64,000 nt of DNA, from the NCBI RefSeq assembly GCF_047638075.1, contig NZ_JBLJBV010000066.1, forward strand, positions 67,973 through 131,972, given 5' to 3'. Numbering within the stretch: the first letter of the stretch is position 1; the number at the start of each line of letters is the position of its first letter. Under the pieces are notes generated by a model. That model saw only the letters and a list, made by a program, of their open reading frames with translations. It was not told where the DNA came from and searched no databases. The translations under genes were made by a program, and so were the position numbers. This DNA comes from UBA6197 sp047638075 (GTDB lineage: Bacteria; Pseudomonadota; Alphaproteobacteria; Rhodobacterales; Rhodobacteraceae). Below, piece by piece: positions 35,473 to 45,098 of the stretch.

Positions 35473-36402
35473 ATGCTGCCGCCAACTCCGGAGCATGCCT
35501 TGGCCTTTACCCTGCGTCAGTTGCAATTCTTTACCGCCGCCGCCGAACAGGGCAGCGTTTCAGGCGCAGCGCGGGTTCTGTCGATTTCGCAATCATCGGT
35601 AACCGAGGCGATCCGCGCGCTGGAGGACGACCTTGGCGTGAGGCTGTTTGAACGGCAGGCGCGGGGCTTGGAAATCACCCATAAGGGCAGCCTGTTCCTG
35701 CGCCACGCACGACAGATCCTGGCTGATGTATCCACCGCGCGGATGGCGTTTCGGGATGAGGCAGGACAGGCCAGGGGGCGGCTGTCGCTGGGGGTGACGT
35801 CGCTGGTGGCGGGTTATGTGCTGTCTGACATCCTGTCACGCTTTCGCCGCGCCCATCCGCAGGTAGAGCTGAACGTGATCGAGGATAACGGCGATTATCT
35901 TCAGCACCTGCTGATCGGCGGCGAACTGGATGTGGCGGTGCTGCTGACCTCATCGGTGCGTGACCGGATGGCGCTGCATGTGGAAACGCTGCTGGTGTCG
36001 CCCTACCGGCTGTGGTTGCCGCTGGGGCATCCGCTGGCCGAACAAGAGGCCATATCGCTGGACCAATTGGCGGGCGAGCCGCTGATTCAGCTGATGGTCG
36101 ATGAAATCGAGGAAAGCACCGCGCACTTGATGCAGGCGCTTCAGGTGCGGCCCAATATCGCATTCCGCACCCGTTCGGTCGAGGCGGTGCGCAGTCTTGT
36201 GGCCACCGGTGCGGGCGTCGCCATTCTGCCCAGTCTGGTTTATCGGCCCTGGTCGCTAGAGGGCGACCGGATCGGCATTCGCGATGTGTCGGGCGATCTG
36301 CCGTCGGTTCAGGTCGGGTTGGCGTGGCGCAAGGGGGCGCCGCTGGCAACCCCCGCGCTGAACTTCGTGCGCTCGGCACAAAACGCGATCACCCACCGCT
36401 AA
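35473..36402 (+). CDS. LysR-family transcription regulator
   Basis: 309 aa. The winged helix-turn-helix covers residues 10-70 (TLRQLQFFTAAAEQGSVSGAARVLSISQSSVTEAIRALEDDLG), followed by the substrate-binding-like effector domain (90-300). The frame opens at 35161, but the ATG at 35473 fits the family start. It sits immediately upstream of, and on the same strand as, the polyamine-type transport genes. A dyad with the T-N11-A pattern of LysR sites lies right after its stop. It is the obvious candidate regulator of that operon. Confidence 0.9.
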   Translation: MLPPTPEHALAFTLRQLQFFTAAAEQGSVSGAARVLSISQSSVTEAIRALEDDLGVRLFERQARGLEITHKGSLFLRHARQILADVSTARMAFRDEAGQARGRLSLGVTSLVAGYVLSDILSRFRRAHPQVELNVIEDNGDYLQHLLIGGELDVAVLLTSSVRDRMALHVETLLVSPYRLWLPLGHPLAEQEAISLDQLAGEPLIQLMVDEIEESTAHLMQALQVRPNIAFRTRSVEAVRSLVATGAGVAILPSLVYRPWSLEGDRIGIRDVSGDLPSVQVGLAWRKGAPLATPALNFVRSAQNAITHR

Positions 36403-36405
36403 GCC

Positions 36406-36420
36406 ATCGGTTTTTCCGAT
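36406..36420 (+). promoter_or_regulatory. Candidate LysR-type binding site
   Basis: ATCGG-TTTTT-CCGAT, a perfect dyad that contains the T-N11-A arrangement typical of LysR-family sites. It lies 3 bases after the lysR stop and 117 bases before the binding-protein gene. Confidence 0.45.
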
Positions 36421-36496
36421 ATCTCCTTTCTGCGTTTTGATATTGCGAAGATGCGGCGCCCCGTCCACCTTTTGCCCAAGAACCAAAAATCGGCAA

Positions 36497-36520
36497 GCCC
36501 GGCACATGCCCGGGCCTTTT
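36497..36520 (+). terminator. Hairpin with T-run ahead of the binding-protein gene (terminator or attenuator)
   Basis: GCCCGG-CACATGC-CCGGGC followed by CTTTT, ending 16 bases before the ATG at 36537 and just before the ribosome site CAGGGAG. It could end the lysR transcript or attenuate entry into the transport operon. Confidence 0.5.
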
Positions 36521-36536
36521 GACAGGGAGCACTACC

Positions 36537-37712
36537 ATGACCACCCGCACCAGCCGGAGCCTTGCCCACATCGCCCCAATCCTTCTGGCCAGCACCGCGC
36601 TAAGCCTGTGCCTGACCCCAGCCTTCGCCCAGGTTACCGCGCTTGGCGAACCCGAAGGGCAGGTCAACATCGTCGCTTGGCCCGGTTATATCGAGCGTGG
36701 CGAAACCGACCCCGCCTATGACTGGGTGACGAAATTCGAGGAAAGCACCGGCTGCAAGGTCAACGTCAAGACCGCCAACACCTCTGATGAGATGGTCGCG
36801 CTGATGAATGAGGGCGGGTTTGACCTAGTGACCGCCTCGGGCGACGCCAGCCTGCGGCTGGTCGCCGGCAAACGCGTGCAGCCGATCAACCTTGATCTGA
36901 TCCCCTCGTGGAACACCGTTGATGACCGGCTGAAAGATGCGCCGTGGTATGTGGTCGATGGCGTGCATTACGGCGTGCCCTATCAATGGGGCCCCAATGT
37001 GCTGATGTACAACACGGACGTATTCAAAGAGCCGCCCACGTCCTGGAATGTCGTGTTTGAGGAAATGGAGCTGCCCGACGGCAAGTCGAACGTGGGCCGC
37101 GTTCAGGCCTATGACGGCCCGATCTATATTGCCGATGCCGCGCAATATCTGATGGCGCATCAGCCAGACCTTGGCATCACCTCGCCTTATGAGCTGAACG
37201 ACGCGCAATATGCGGCGGCGCTTGATCTGCTGCGCGCGCAGCGCAAACTGGTTGCCCGGTATTGGCATGATAGCTTCATCCAGATTGATGACTTCAAAAA
37301 TGAGGGCGTCGTCGCCTCGGGGTCGTGGCCGTTCCAGGTGAACCTGCTCAAGGGCGACGGCTTTCCGGTGGCCTCCACCATCCCGTCAGAGGGCGCTACA
37401 GGCTGGTCCGATACGACGATGATGCATGTCGATGCGGCAAACCCGACCTGCGCCTATAAATGGATCGAGCACAGCCTCAGCTCGAATCTGCAATCGGATC
37501 TGTCGGTCTGGTTTGGCGCCAACCCGGTCGTGCCGGCCGCCTGCACCGACGGGCGCGGCATTCAGACCGCCGAAGGGTGCAAGGCCAACGGCTTTGAGGA
37601 TTTCGACAAGATCCGGTTCTGGACCACCCCCGTCTCTAACTGCGCGGCGGGCAATTGCGTGCCTTATTACCGCTGGGTGTCGGACTACATCGGTGTGATC
37701 GGCGGGCGCTAA
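36537..37712 (+). CDS. Polyamine-type ABC transporter substrate-binding protein (PotD/PotF family)
   Basis: 391 aa. A signal peptide covers about residues 1-32 (CLTPAFA). The mature part starts with GEPEGQVNIVAWPGYIERGETDPAYDWVTKFEESTGC, the PotD/PotF pattern. DLVTASGDASLRLVAGKRVQPINLDLIPSWN follows. C-terminal cysteines (AACTDG, GCKANG, NCAAGNCVPYYRW) suggest disulfides. The likely ligand is putrescine, spermidine or a related amine, based on family and on the aminobutyraldehyde-type dehydrogenase in the same cluster. ATG 36537 has CAGGGAG upstream. Two strong hairpins follow the stop. Confidence 0.9.
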   Translation: MTTRTSRSLAHIAPILLASTALSLCLTPAFAQVTALGEPEGQVNIVAWPGYIERGETDPAYDWVTKFEESTGCKVNVKTANTSDEMVALMNEGGFDLVTASGDASLRLVAGKRVQPINLDLIPSWNTVDDRLKDAPWYVVDGVHYGVPYQWGPNVLMYNTDVFKEPPTSWNVVFEEMELPDGKSNVGRVQAYDGPIYIADAAQYLMAHQPDLGITSPYELNDAQYAAALDLLRAQRKLVARYWHDSFIQIDDFKNEGVVASGSWPFQVNLLKGDGFPVASTIPSEGATGWSDTTMMHVDAANPTCAYKWIEHSLSSNLQSDLSVWFGANPVVPAACTDGRGIQTAEGCKANGFEDFDKIRFWTTPVSNCAAGNCVPYYRWVSDYIGVIGGR

Positions 37713-37726
37713 GCCCCGCAAAACAA

Positions 37727-37748
37727 GGGCTGGGCACCTGCCCGGCCC
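37727..37748 (+). repeat. Stem-loop 1 in the binding protein-ATPase spacer
   Basis: GGGCTGGGC-ACCT-GCCCGGCCC, a 9-bp stem with one T-G wobble and a tetraloop, 14 bases after the binding-protein stop. No T-run follows, so read-through is expected. It probably protects the upstream mRNA end. Confidence 0.55.
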
Positions 37749-37751
37749 GCA

Positions 37752-37769
37752 CCGGCCCGGTTTGGCCGG
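37752..37769 (+). repeat. Stem-loop 2 in the binding protein-ATPase spacer
   Basis: CCGGCC-CGGTTT-GGCCGG, a perfect 6-bp stem, 3 bases after stem-loop 1 and 13 bases before the ATPase start codon. It could reduce translation of the ATPase relative to the binding protein. Confidence 0.5.
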
Positions 37770-37782
37770 CAAAGGAACAACC

Positions 37783-38771
<989 letters not shown>

Positions 38772-38775
<4 letters not shown>

Positions 38776-39725
38776 CCGCCGCACCCGCATTGCAATCTGT
38801 CAGCCACCCCACACGGGGGTTGGGCGACCGGTTGACCGGTCTGTTCTGGCGCCGCCCGCGTCTATTGACCGCCCTTCTGATCGCGCCACCGTTGATCTGG
38901 CTGGGGGTGGTTTATCTGGGGTCGCTGGCCGCGCTGTTGCTGCAAAGCTTTTATTCCATTGACGAATTTTCCGGCATCGTCGTGCAGGAATTTACCCTGC
39001 GCACCTACGGCGAATTGTTCCGCCCGGCAAACCTGGACATCATCATCCGCACCACAACAATGGCGGCAAGCGTCACGCTGGCCTCGGCCGTGCTGGCCTT
39101 TCCCATCGCCTATTACGCGGCGCGCTATGCACGGGGCCGCTGGAAGGCGGCGTTCTATCTGGGGATCATGCTGCCGCTTTGGTCCAGCTATCTGGTCAAG
39201 GTCTATGCCTGGAAACTGATCCTTGCCAAAGAAGGTATCATCACCTGGGCCGCCGATAGCGTGGGGGCCACCCCGTTGCTGAACGCGGCACTGGCGCTGC
39301 CGGTGGTGGGCGGAAATTCCCTGTCCACCAGTTACATCGGCACCTTTCTGGTCTTTGTCTATGTCTGGCTGCCCTACATGATCCTGCCGATGCAGGCGGC
39401 GTTGGAGCGGGTTCCGAAATCCATGCTTGAGGCCTCGGCCGATCTGGGGGCGACATCCGGGCAGACGCTGCGCAAGGTGATCTTGCCGCTGGCAATGCCG
39501 GGGGTGATTGCCGGGTCGATCTTTACCTTTTCGCTGACGCTGGGGGATTACATCATCCCGCAGATCGTGGGCTCCTCGCGGCTGTTTATCGGGCAGGCGG
39601 TCTATCAGTTGCAAGGAACCGCCGGAAATATCCCCCTGGCCGCCGCCTTTGCGGTGGTGCCGATTGTGGTGATGCTGGTGTATCTTACGCTGGCAAAAAG
39701 ACAGGGGGCCTTCGATGCGCTCTGA
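38772..39725 (+). CDS. Polyamine-type ABC transporter permease (PotB/PotH family)
   Basis: 317 aa, about six membrane segments. The loop EASADLGATSGQTLRKVILPLAMPGVIAGS is the EAA motif that docks on the ATPase. A long N-terminal tail (about 30 residues) precedes the first membrane segment. Partner of the next permease in a heterodimeric channel. Overlaps the ATPase gene by 4 bp and the second permease by 11 bp. Confidence 0.92.
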
Positions 39726-40521
39726 CCGTGCCCCCCGTGGCCTGACGCTGGCCGCTATTGGCGGGCTGTTGTTCTTGCACCTGCCGATCGTGCTGATCTT
39801 CCTTTACGCCTTTACCACGGAGGAACGCACCTATCAGTTTCCGCCCCCCGGCCTGACGCTGAAATGGTTTGGCGTGGCATGGAGCCGCGCCGATATCTGG
39901 CCGCCGCTTTACCTGTCGCTGCGGGTTGCCGCGATATCCACCACCATGGCGCTGGTGCTGGGCACGTTTGCCGCCGCTGCAATGTCGCGGGCGCGGTTTT
40001 TCGGGCGCGATCAGATGAGCCTGTTGATTTTGCTGCCCATCGCGCTTCCCGGCATCATCACCGGCATGTCGCTGCGCTCGGCGTTCTCGGTCATGGATAT
40101 TCCGTTTTCGACTTTTTCCATTGTGTTGGGCCACGCGACCTTCTGCATCGTCATCGTCTACAACAATGCCGTAGCCCGGTTTCGCCGCCTGTCCGGCCCC
40201 CTGGTCGAGGCGTCACTGGACCTGGGCGCAAACGGCTTTCAGACGTTTTGGCATGTGATCCTGCCCAACCTCGGGTCGGCGCTGCTGGCGGGGGGGATGC
40301 TGGCCTTTGCGCTGTCATTTGACGAGGTGATCGTGACCACCTTCACCGCGGGCCAGCAATCGACCCTGCCCATCTGGATGCTGAACGAACTGGTTCGCCC
40401 CCGCCAACGCCCCGTCACCAATGTCGTCGCCATCGTGGTTTTCGCCGCCACTTTCGTGCCGATCCTTATCGCCTATTACCTGACCCGCACTGGCCATGAA
40501 ACGGCTGGCGGCGGCAAATAA
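39715..40521 (+). CDS. Polyamine-type ABC transporter permease (PotC/PotI family)
   Basis: 268 aa with about six membrane segments. EASLDLGANGFQTFWHVILPNLGSALLAG is the EAA loop, and LAFALSFDEVIVTTFTAG is typical of PotC/PotI permeases. It completes the transporter with the preceding permease and ATPase. ATG at 39715 overlaps the upstream gene; the stop is 12 bp before the dehydrogenase gene. Confidence 0.92.
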   Translation: MRSDRAPRGLTLAAIGGLLFLHLPIVLIFLYAFTTEERTYQFPPPGLTLKWFGVAWSRADIWPPLYLSLRVAAISTTMALVLGTFAAAAMSRARFFGRDQMSLLILLPIALPGIITGMSLRSAFSVMDIPFSTFSIVLGHATFCIVIVYNNAVARFRRLSGPLVEASLDLGANGFQTFWHVILPNLGSALLAGGMLAFALSFDEVIVTTFTAGQQSTLPIWMLNELVRPRQRPVTNVVAIVVFAATFVPILIAYYLTRTGHETAGGGK

Positions 40522-40533
40522 AGGAACGTTTCC

Positions 40534-41973
40534 ATGGATACCAAGACCATCGCCACCACACTTTTGATCGGCAACGCGTTCGAGGCCGGGGCGGAGACGC
40601 CCGAAACGATCCTCAACCCGCGCACCGGGGCTGCGCTGCTGGACATCCCCGAGGCGTCATCGGCGCAGATCGACCGCGCCGTGGCCGCCGCGCGCGCCGC
40701 CTTTGAGGGCTGGTCGCGCACCCCCCCGGCCGAACGCTCAGCCATCCTGCTGCGTATCGCAGACCGGATCGAGGCCGACGCGGCCGGCTTTGCAGCCCTT
40801 GAGGCGCTGAACTGCGGCAAACCGATCAACGCCGCACTGAACGACGAAATTCCCGCAATCGTTGATTGCTTTCGCTTTTCCGCGGGGGCTGTGCGCAACC
40901 AGCACGGCATGATCGCGGGCGAATACATGGCGGGTCACACCTCAATGGTGCGGCGCGATCCGATCGGGGTCGTGGCCTCGATTGCGCCGTGGAATTACCC
41001 ACTGATGATGATGGCGTGGAAGCTGGCACCAGCGATTGGCGCCGGCAACACGGTGGTGTTCAAGCCGTCAGAACAAACCCCGCTGACGGCGCTTAAACTG
41101 GCGCGGATACTGGCCGATCTGCTGCCCGAAGGCGTGGTCAACATCATCGCCGGACGCGGGCATACGGTGGGCAACGCCCTGATCAACCATCCCGGTGTGG
41201 ATATGATTTCGCTGACCGGCGATGTGGCAACGGGTAAAAAGATGCTGGATGCGGCCGCGAAAACCGTCAAACGCACCCATCTGGAACTGGGGGGCAAGGC
41301 CCCGGTCGTGGTCTTTGACGACGCCGATATCAGCGAGGTCGTCGAGGGGCTGCGCGCCTTCAGCTTTTATAACGCGGGTCAGGACTGCACCGCTGCCTGC
41401 CGGATCTATGCGGGCAAAAAGATCTATGAACGGCTGGTGGCCGATCTTTCCGCGGCTGCATCCTCGATCACCCTTGGCGCCGCAGATGACAGCACCAATG
41501 AAATTGGCCCGCTGATTTCACTGCGCCAGCGTGACCGTGTGGCCAGCTTTGTCGAACGCGCCCGCGAATTGCCGCATATCGAGATTACCGCCGGCGGCGC
41601 GCCGATGGATCAGGGGTTCTACTATCGCCCCACCGTGGTTGCGGGCGCGCGCCAGCAAGATGAAATTGTGCGCCGCGAAGTATTTGGCCCGGTCGTGTCG
41701 ATCACACCATTTTCCGATGTGGAACAGGCGGTTACATGGGCCAATGACAGCGACTACGGGCTTGCCTCCTCGGTCTGGACACGCGATGTGGGCCGCGCCA
41801 TGGCAACCGCTGCGCGGCTGCGCTATGGCTGCACATGGGTCAATACCCATTTCATGCTGGTTAATGAAATGCCGCATGGCGGGTTGAAGCAATCAGGCTA
41901 TGGCAAAGACCTGTCCAGCTATTCGCTAGAGGATTATTCGGTCGTGCGTCACGTCATGGTCAAACACGGCTAG
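40534..41973 (+). CDS. Gamma-aminobutyraldehyde dehydrogenase-like aldehyde dehydrogenase
   Basis: 479 aa NAD(P)-dependent aldehyde dehydrogenase. The general-base Glu is in THLELGGKAPVVVFDDAD and the catalytic Cys in YNAGQDCTAACRIYA, a form characteristic of the PatD/Prr branch. PWNYPLMMMAWKLAPAIGAGN is the cofactor-binding start. It would oxidise 4-aminobutanal or a related aminoaldehyde derived from imported polyamines, supported by its place 12 bp after the permease gene. An amine transaminase or oxidase for the step before is not in this window. AAGGAACG precedes the ATG. Confidence 0.85.
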   Translation: MDTKTIATTLLIGNAFEAGAETPETILNPRTGAALLDIPEASSAQIDRAVAAARAAFEGWSRTPPAERSAILLRIADRIEADAAGFAALEALNCGKPINAALNDEIPAIVDCFRFSAGAVRNQHGMIAGEYMAGHTSMVRRDPIGVVASIAPWNYPLMMMAWKLAPAIGAGNTVVFKPSEQTPLTALKLARILADLLPEGVVNIIAGRGHTVGNALINHPGVDMISLTGDVATGKKMLDAAAKTVKRTHLELGGKAPVVVFDDADISEVVEGLRAFSFYNAGQDCTAACRIYAGKKIYERLVADLSAAASSITLGAADDSTNEIGPLISLRQRDRVASFVERARELPHIEITAGGAPMDQGFYYRPTVVAGARQQDEIVRREVFGPVVSITPFSDVEQAVTWANDSDYGLASSVWTRDVGRAMATAARLRYGCTWVNTHFMLVNEMPHGGLKQSGYGKDLSSYSLEDYSVVRHVMVKHG

Positions 41974-41976
41974 ACC

Positions 41977-42831
41977 CTAGCGCACCAGAACCACCGGCAC
42001 CTTGCACGACCGCACCATCGCGGTCGTGGTCGACCCGATGATCAGGCTGCGGATACGCGAATGACCGTAGGCGCCCATCACCACCAGATCAACGCCCGCC
42101 ACCTCGACATGCGCGCCTAGCGCTGTGTCGGGCTGGCCGGGCAAGACCAGCGTTTCGGCCTTGGCCCCGGCGGCACGCATGATCGCCAGCGCATCCGCCA
42201 GCACCTTTTGCGCCTCGGCAGTGTCAGCGCCAACCCAGACCAGCGTCACCGACAGCCCGGCATAGACCGGGCTTTGCGCCACATGCGCCACCGCCTTCGT
42301 TGACGAAGCCCCCCCGTCGCAGGCCACCAGCACCGTGCCCACCGCCCGAAACGCGCGCGAGGCTACCAGCACCGGTTTATGGCTGGCGCGCACGATCCGC
42401 TCCAGATTCGAGCCCAGATGCCCCTTGGCAAAATCCGCAGCCTCGCCGCGTTTGCCGATCACGATCATTGCGGCCCCGGCCTCTTGCGTGGCCACCGCCT
42501 CAACGATGTCACCGTGGCGCAGCCTTGTGGAAACGTCGCGCACACCCGCCGCCTCGACCCGCGCTTTCGCGTCATCCAACAGGGCGCGGCCATGGTGTTG
42601 CATCAGCTTGGCGCGCTTTTCATCCAGCGAGGCCAGTTCCTGCAAAAGGGCGGTGCGTGCGCCCAGCCTGATCGAACCCGACAGATCCGCCCCCGCAACA
42701 CCCTCGGGGCGGGCCAGCACATGCATAACCTCTACCGGCGCCCCGGCGCGCGTGGCGACCCAAGCCGCATGGTCACAAACCGAATGTGAATAGATCGAGC
42801 CATCCACCAGCGCGATGATCTTGTCACTCAT
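41977..42831 (-). CDS. Tandem universal stress protein
   Basis: 284 aa made of two UspA domains (about 1-145 and 150-284). The first starts KIIALVDGSIYSHSVCDHAAW; the second ends with VDLVVMGAYGHSRIRSLIIGSTTTAMV, the G-x2-G-x9-G(S/T) nucleotide-binding pattern. GEAADFAKGHLGSNLERIVRASHKPVLVASR is the equivalent in the first. The frame opens at 42903, but ATG 42831 has GAGGAGAG before it. Lies 10 bp downstream of the SulP gene, so probably co-transcribed. Confidence 0.92.
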   Translation of the reverse strand: MSDKIIALVDGSIYSHSVCDHAAWVATRAGAPVEVMHVLARPEGVAGADLSGSIRLGARTALLQELASLDEKRAKLMQHHGRALLDDAKARVEAAGVRDVSTRLRHGDIVEAVATQEAGAAMIVIGKRGEAADFAKGHLGSNLERIVRASHKPVLVASRAFRAVGTVLVACDGGASSTKAVAHVAQSPVYAGLSVTLVWVGADTAEAQKVLADALAIMRAAGAKAETLVLPGQPDTALGAHVEVAGVDLVVMGAYGHSRIRSLIIGSTTTAMVRSCKVPVVLVR

Positions 42832-42841
42832 CCGTCTCTCC

Positions 42842-44332
42842 TCAATGCGTGCCCAATGGGTCCATGCCGCCGGGTTTGTCATGCAGCGCCAGCCGGTCAA
42901 CAATGGTTTCAGAGGCCGCGTTCATGCCGACGATCTGCACCTCGGCCCCTTCGCGGCGAAATTTCAGCACCGCCATATCCAGCGCGGCCACCGAAGAAAT
43001 ATCCCAGATATGGGCGGCCGATACGTCAATCGTTACCCGCTCCAACGCCTCGCGGAAATCGAAGGCGGCCATGAAATCTTCGACGCTGGCGTAGAAAAGC
43101 TGCCCTTCGACCACATAGACCCGTTCACGGCCATCGGCAGACAGGGTGGAGTGCACTCGGAACAGCTGCGCGATCTTGCCCGCAAAGAAGATCCCCGACA
43201 AAAGCACCCCGACCAGCACGCCAATCGCCAGGTTATGGGTAAAGACCACGAAAGCCACCGTCGCCAGCATCACCACCGAAGACGATTTCGGATGCGTGCG
43301 CAGATGCTTGATCGACGACCAGCTGAACGTCCCGATCGAAACCATGATCATGATCGCTACCAGCGCCGCCATGGGTATCTGACCCACCCAATCGCCCAGA
43401 ACCACGATCAGGAACAACAGCATCACCCCCGCCATAAAGGTTGAAAGCCGCCCCCGCCCGCCGGATTTCACGTTGATCATCGACTGACCGATCATCGCAC
43501 AACCGGCCATGCCACCGATAAACCCGGTCGCCGCATTGGCCAGTCCCTGCCCCACACATTCCATCGTCCGGTTGGACGTGGTGTCGGTCAGATCATCGAC
43601 AATCTGCTGCGTCATCAGGCTTTCCAACAGCCCGACCACCGCGACCGCGATGGAATAGGGCAGGATGATCGTCAATGTCTCGAATGTCAGCGGCACATCG
43701 GGTATCAGAAAACTGGGGAAAGCATCAGGCAAATCGCCCATATCGCCCACCGTGCGCACATCCCAGCCAAAGGCCAGCGTCAGCGCCGTCAGCACCACGA
43801 TAGTAACCAACGGCGAGGGTACTGCGGTGGTCAGCCGAGGCAGCAGATAGATGATCGCCAGCGCAGCGGCGACCAGCGCATAGGTCAGCGCGCCCACCCG
43901 CGCCGGGTCCAGTTCCGGCAGTTGCGCCATGAAAATCAAGATCGCCAGCGCGTTCACAAACCCCGTCATCACCGATTTGGACACAAACCGCATGACCCGG
44001 CCCAACCGCAGCGCCCCCGCGCCCATCTGCAACAGTCCCGCCATGACCGTAGCCGCCAGCAGGTAATCCAGCCCATGCGCCTTCACAAGGCTTCCCATCA
44101 GCACCGCCGTCGCCGCCGTCGCCGCCGAAATCATCCCCGGACGACCCCCCGCAAAGGCGGTAATCACCGCGATCGAGAAGCTGGCGTAAAGCCCTACTTT
44201 CGGGTCCACCCCCGCAATGATCGAAAAGGCAATCGCTTCGGGAATCAGCGCGAGGGCCACCACCAGCCCCGACAGGATGTCGCCCCGGATATTGCCGAAC
44301 CACTCGGCGCGGTAGGTGTCGATTGAGATCAT
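42842..44332 (-). CDS. SulP family anion transporter with STAS domain
   Basis: 496 aa. Ten or more membrane segments fill residues 1-385, with ALALIPEAIAFSIIAGVDPKVGLYASF near the N-terminus. A cytoplasmic STAS domain follows (about 395-490, ERVTIDVSAAHIWDISSVAALDMAVLKF). SulP proteins move sulfate, bicarbonate, molybdate or dicarboxylates. The ion here cannot be decided, though a ModE-like DNA-binding gene on the other side of the shared promoter region hints at an oxyanion. Followed by a tandem universal stress protein. Confidence 0.9.
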   Translation of the reverse strand: MISIDTYRAEWFGNIRGDILSGLVVALALIPEAIAFSIIAGVDPKVGLYASFSIAVITAFAGGRPGMISAATAATAVLMGSLVKAHGLDYLLAATVMAGLLQMGAGALRLGRVMRFVSKSVMTGFVNALAILIFMAQLPELDPARVGALTYALVAAALAIIYLLPRLTTAVPSPLVTIVVLTALTLAFGWDVRTVGDMGDLPDAFPSFLIPDVPLTFETLTIILPYSIAVAVVGLLESLMTQQIVDDLTDTTSNRTMECVGQGLANAATGFIGGMAGCAMIGQSMINVKSGGRGRLSTFMAGVMLLFLIVVLGDWVGQIPMAALVAIMIMVSIGTFSWSSIKHLRTHPKSSSVVMLATVAFVVFTHNLAIGVLVGVLLSGIFFAGKIAQLFRVHSTLSADGRERVYVVEGQLFYASVEDFMAAFDFREALERVTIDVSAAHIWDISSVAALDMAVLKFRREGAEVQIVGMNAASETIVDRLALHDKPGGMDPLGTH

Positions 44333-44554
44333 GAAAGTCCTGTTGTCCGGCCCGGCGCGCGTTTGCGCCCTGGGGCTACCAATAAATTATCCGGCGGATC
44401 GGCGGCCGGAAGAGCCACCCAAAGCGCGTGCGCCAGGGTCCTGATGAGGCCCGCCCAATACCGGACATGACCGCAAATGCCAACCCGGCACCCGCAGGCA
44501 TCTTGCGCCCCGCCGCCTTGGGCCGCATCATGCAGCCAACCCAAGGAGAGCCAG

Positions 44555-44899
44555 ATGGATCTGACACGCCTGCGCCTGCGGCTTTATTTCGGAGAAGACT
44601 TCATGTTCGGCCCCGGCAAGGCCGACCTGCTGGAGGCGATCGCGGCAGAAGGCTCGATCTCGGCGGCGGGTCGAAAGATGAAGATGAGCTATAAACGCGC
44701 CTGGATGCTGGTCGAAGCGATGAACGCCGCCTTCCGCGACCCGCTGATCGACAGCACCAGAGGTGGCCCGCAAGGCGGCGGCGCGCGCCTGACCGAAGCG
44801 GGCGCGCAGGTGCTGGCCCATTACCGCGCGCTTGAAGCCGTGGTCAGCGACGCGGGCGCGGCGCAAATCGACGGCCTGACCACCCTTTTGAAGGATTGA
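44555..44899 (+). CDS. ModE-like winged helix-turn-helix protein (DNA-binding domain only)
   Basis: 114 aa. LRLRLYFGEDFMFGPGKADLLEAIAAEGSISAAGRKMKMSYKRAWMLVEAMN matches the N-terminal DNA-binding domain of ModE, the molybdate regulator. The C-terminal molybdate-binding (MOP) domains are absent, so an effector, if any, must be sensed differently. RBS AAGGAGAG precedes the ATG. Divergent from SulP across 222 bp. Such short ModE proteins are common in proteobacteria; targets are rarely known. Confidence 0.85.
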   Translation: MDLTRLRLRLYFGEDFMFGPGKADLLEAIAAEGSISAAGRKMKMSYKRAWMLVEAMNAAFRDPLIDSTRGGPQGGGARLTEAGAQVLAHYRALEAVVSDAGAAQIDGLTTLLKD

Positions 44900-44971
44900 A
44901 CCGGTCACGGAAACAGCCTTGAAAACCCACAAGAAGCGATGGCTTTCAATGCATTGCGCAAGATGAAAGAA

Positions 44972-45048
44972 TGGTGGCGAGGGGGGGACTTGAACCCCCG
45001 ACCCCGCGATTATGAGTCGCGTGCTCTAACCAGCTGAGCTACCTCGCC
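44972..45048 (-). tRNA. tRNA-Met (CAT), elongator type
   Basis: Minus strand, 77 nt with encoded CCA. The acceptor stem GGCGAGG pairs with CCTCGCC. The D arm is TAGCTCAGCTGGTTAGAGCA, the anticodon arm CGCGACTCATAATCGCG with anticodon CAT, and the T arm GGGGGTTCAAGTCCCCC. The sequence around the anticodon (ACTCATAATC) and the normal G1-C72 pair match elongator methionine tRNA. Initiator is excluded by the paired first base; tRNA-Ile2 with a modified CAT cannot be wholly excluded. Confidence 0.93.
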
Positions 45049-45098
45049 ATTCGCCCGCGTTCCTAAGCGAGGCTTCCGAACCCGTCAAGGGCTTGCGT

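Noticed and set aside
44972..45048. Reading the CAT tRNA as initiator or tRNA-Ile2
   Set aside because: The first pair is a normal G-C, which excludes initiator; the anticodon-arm sequence matches elongator Met better than Ile2.
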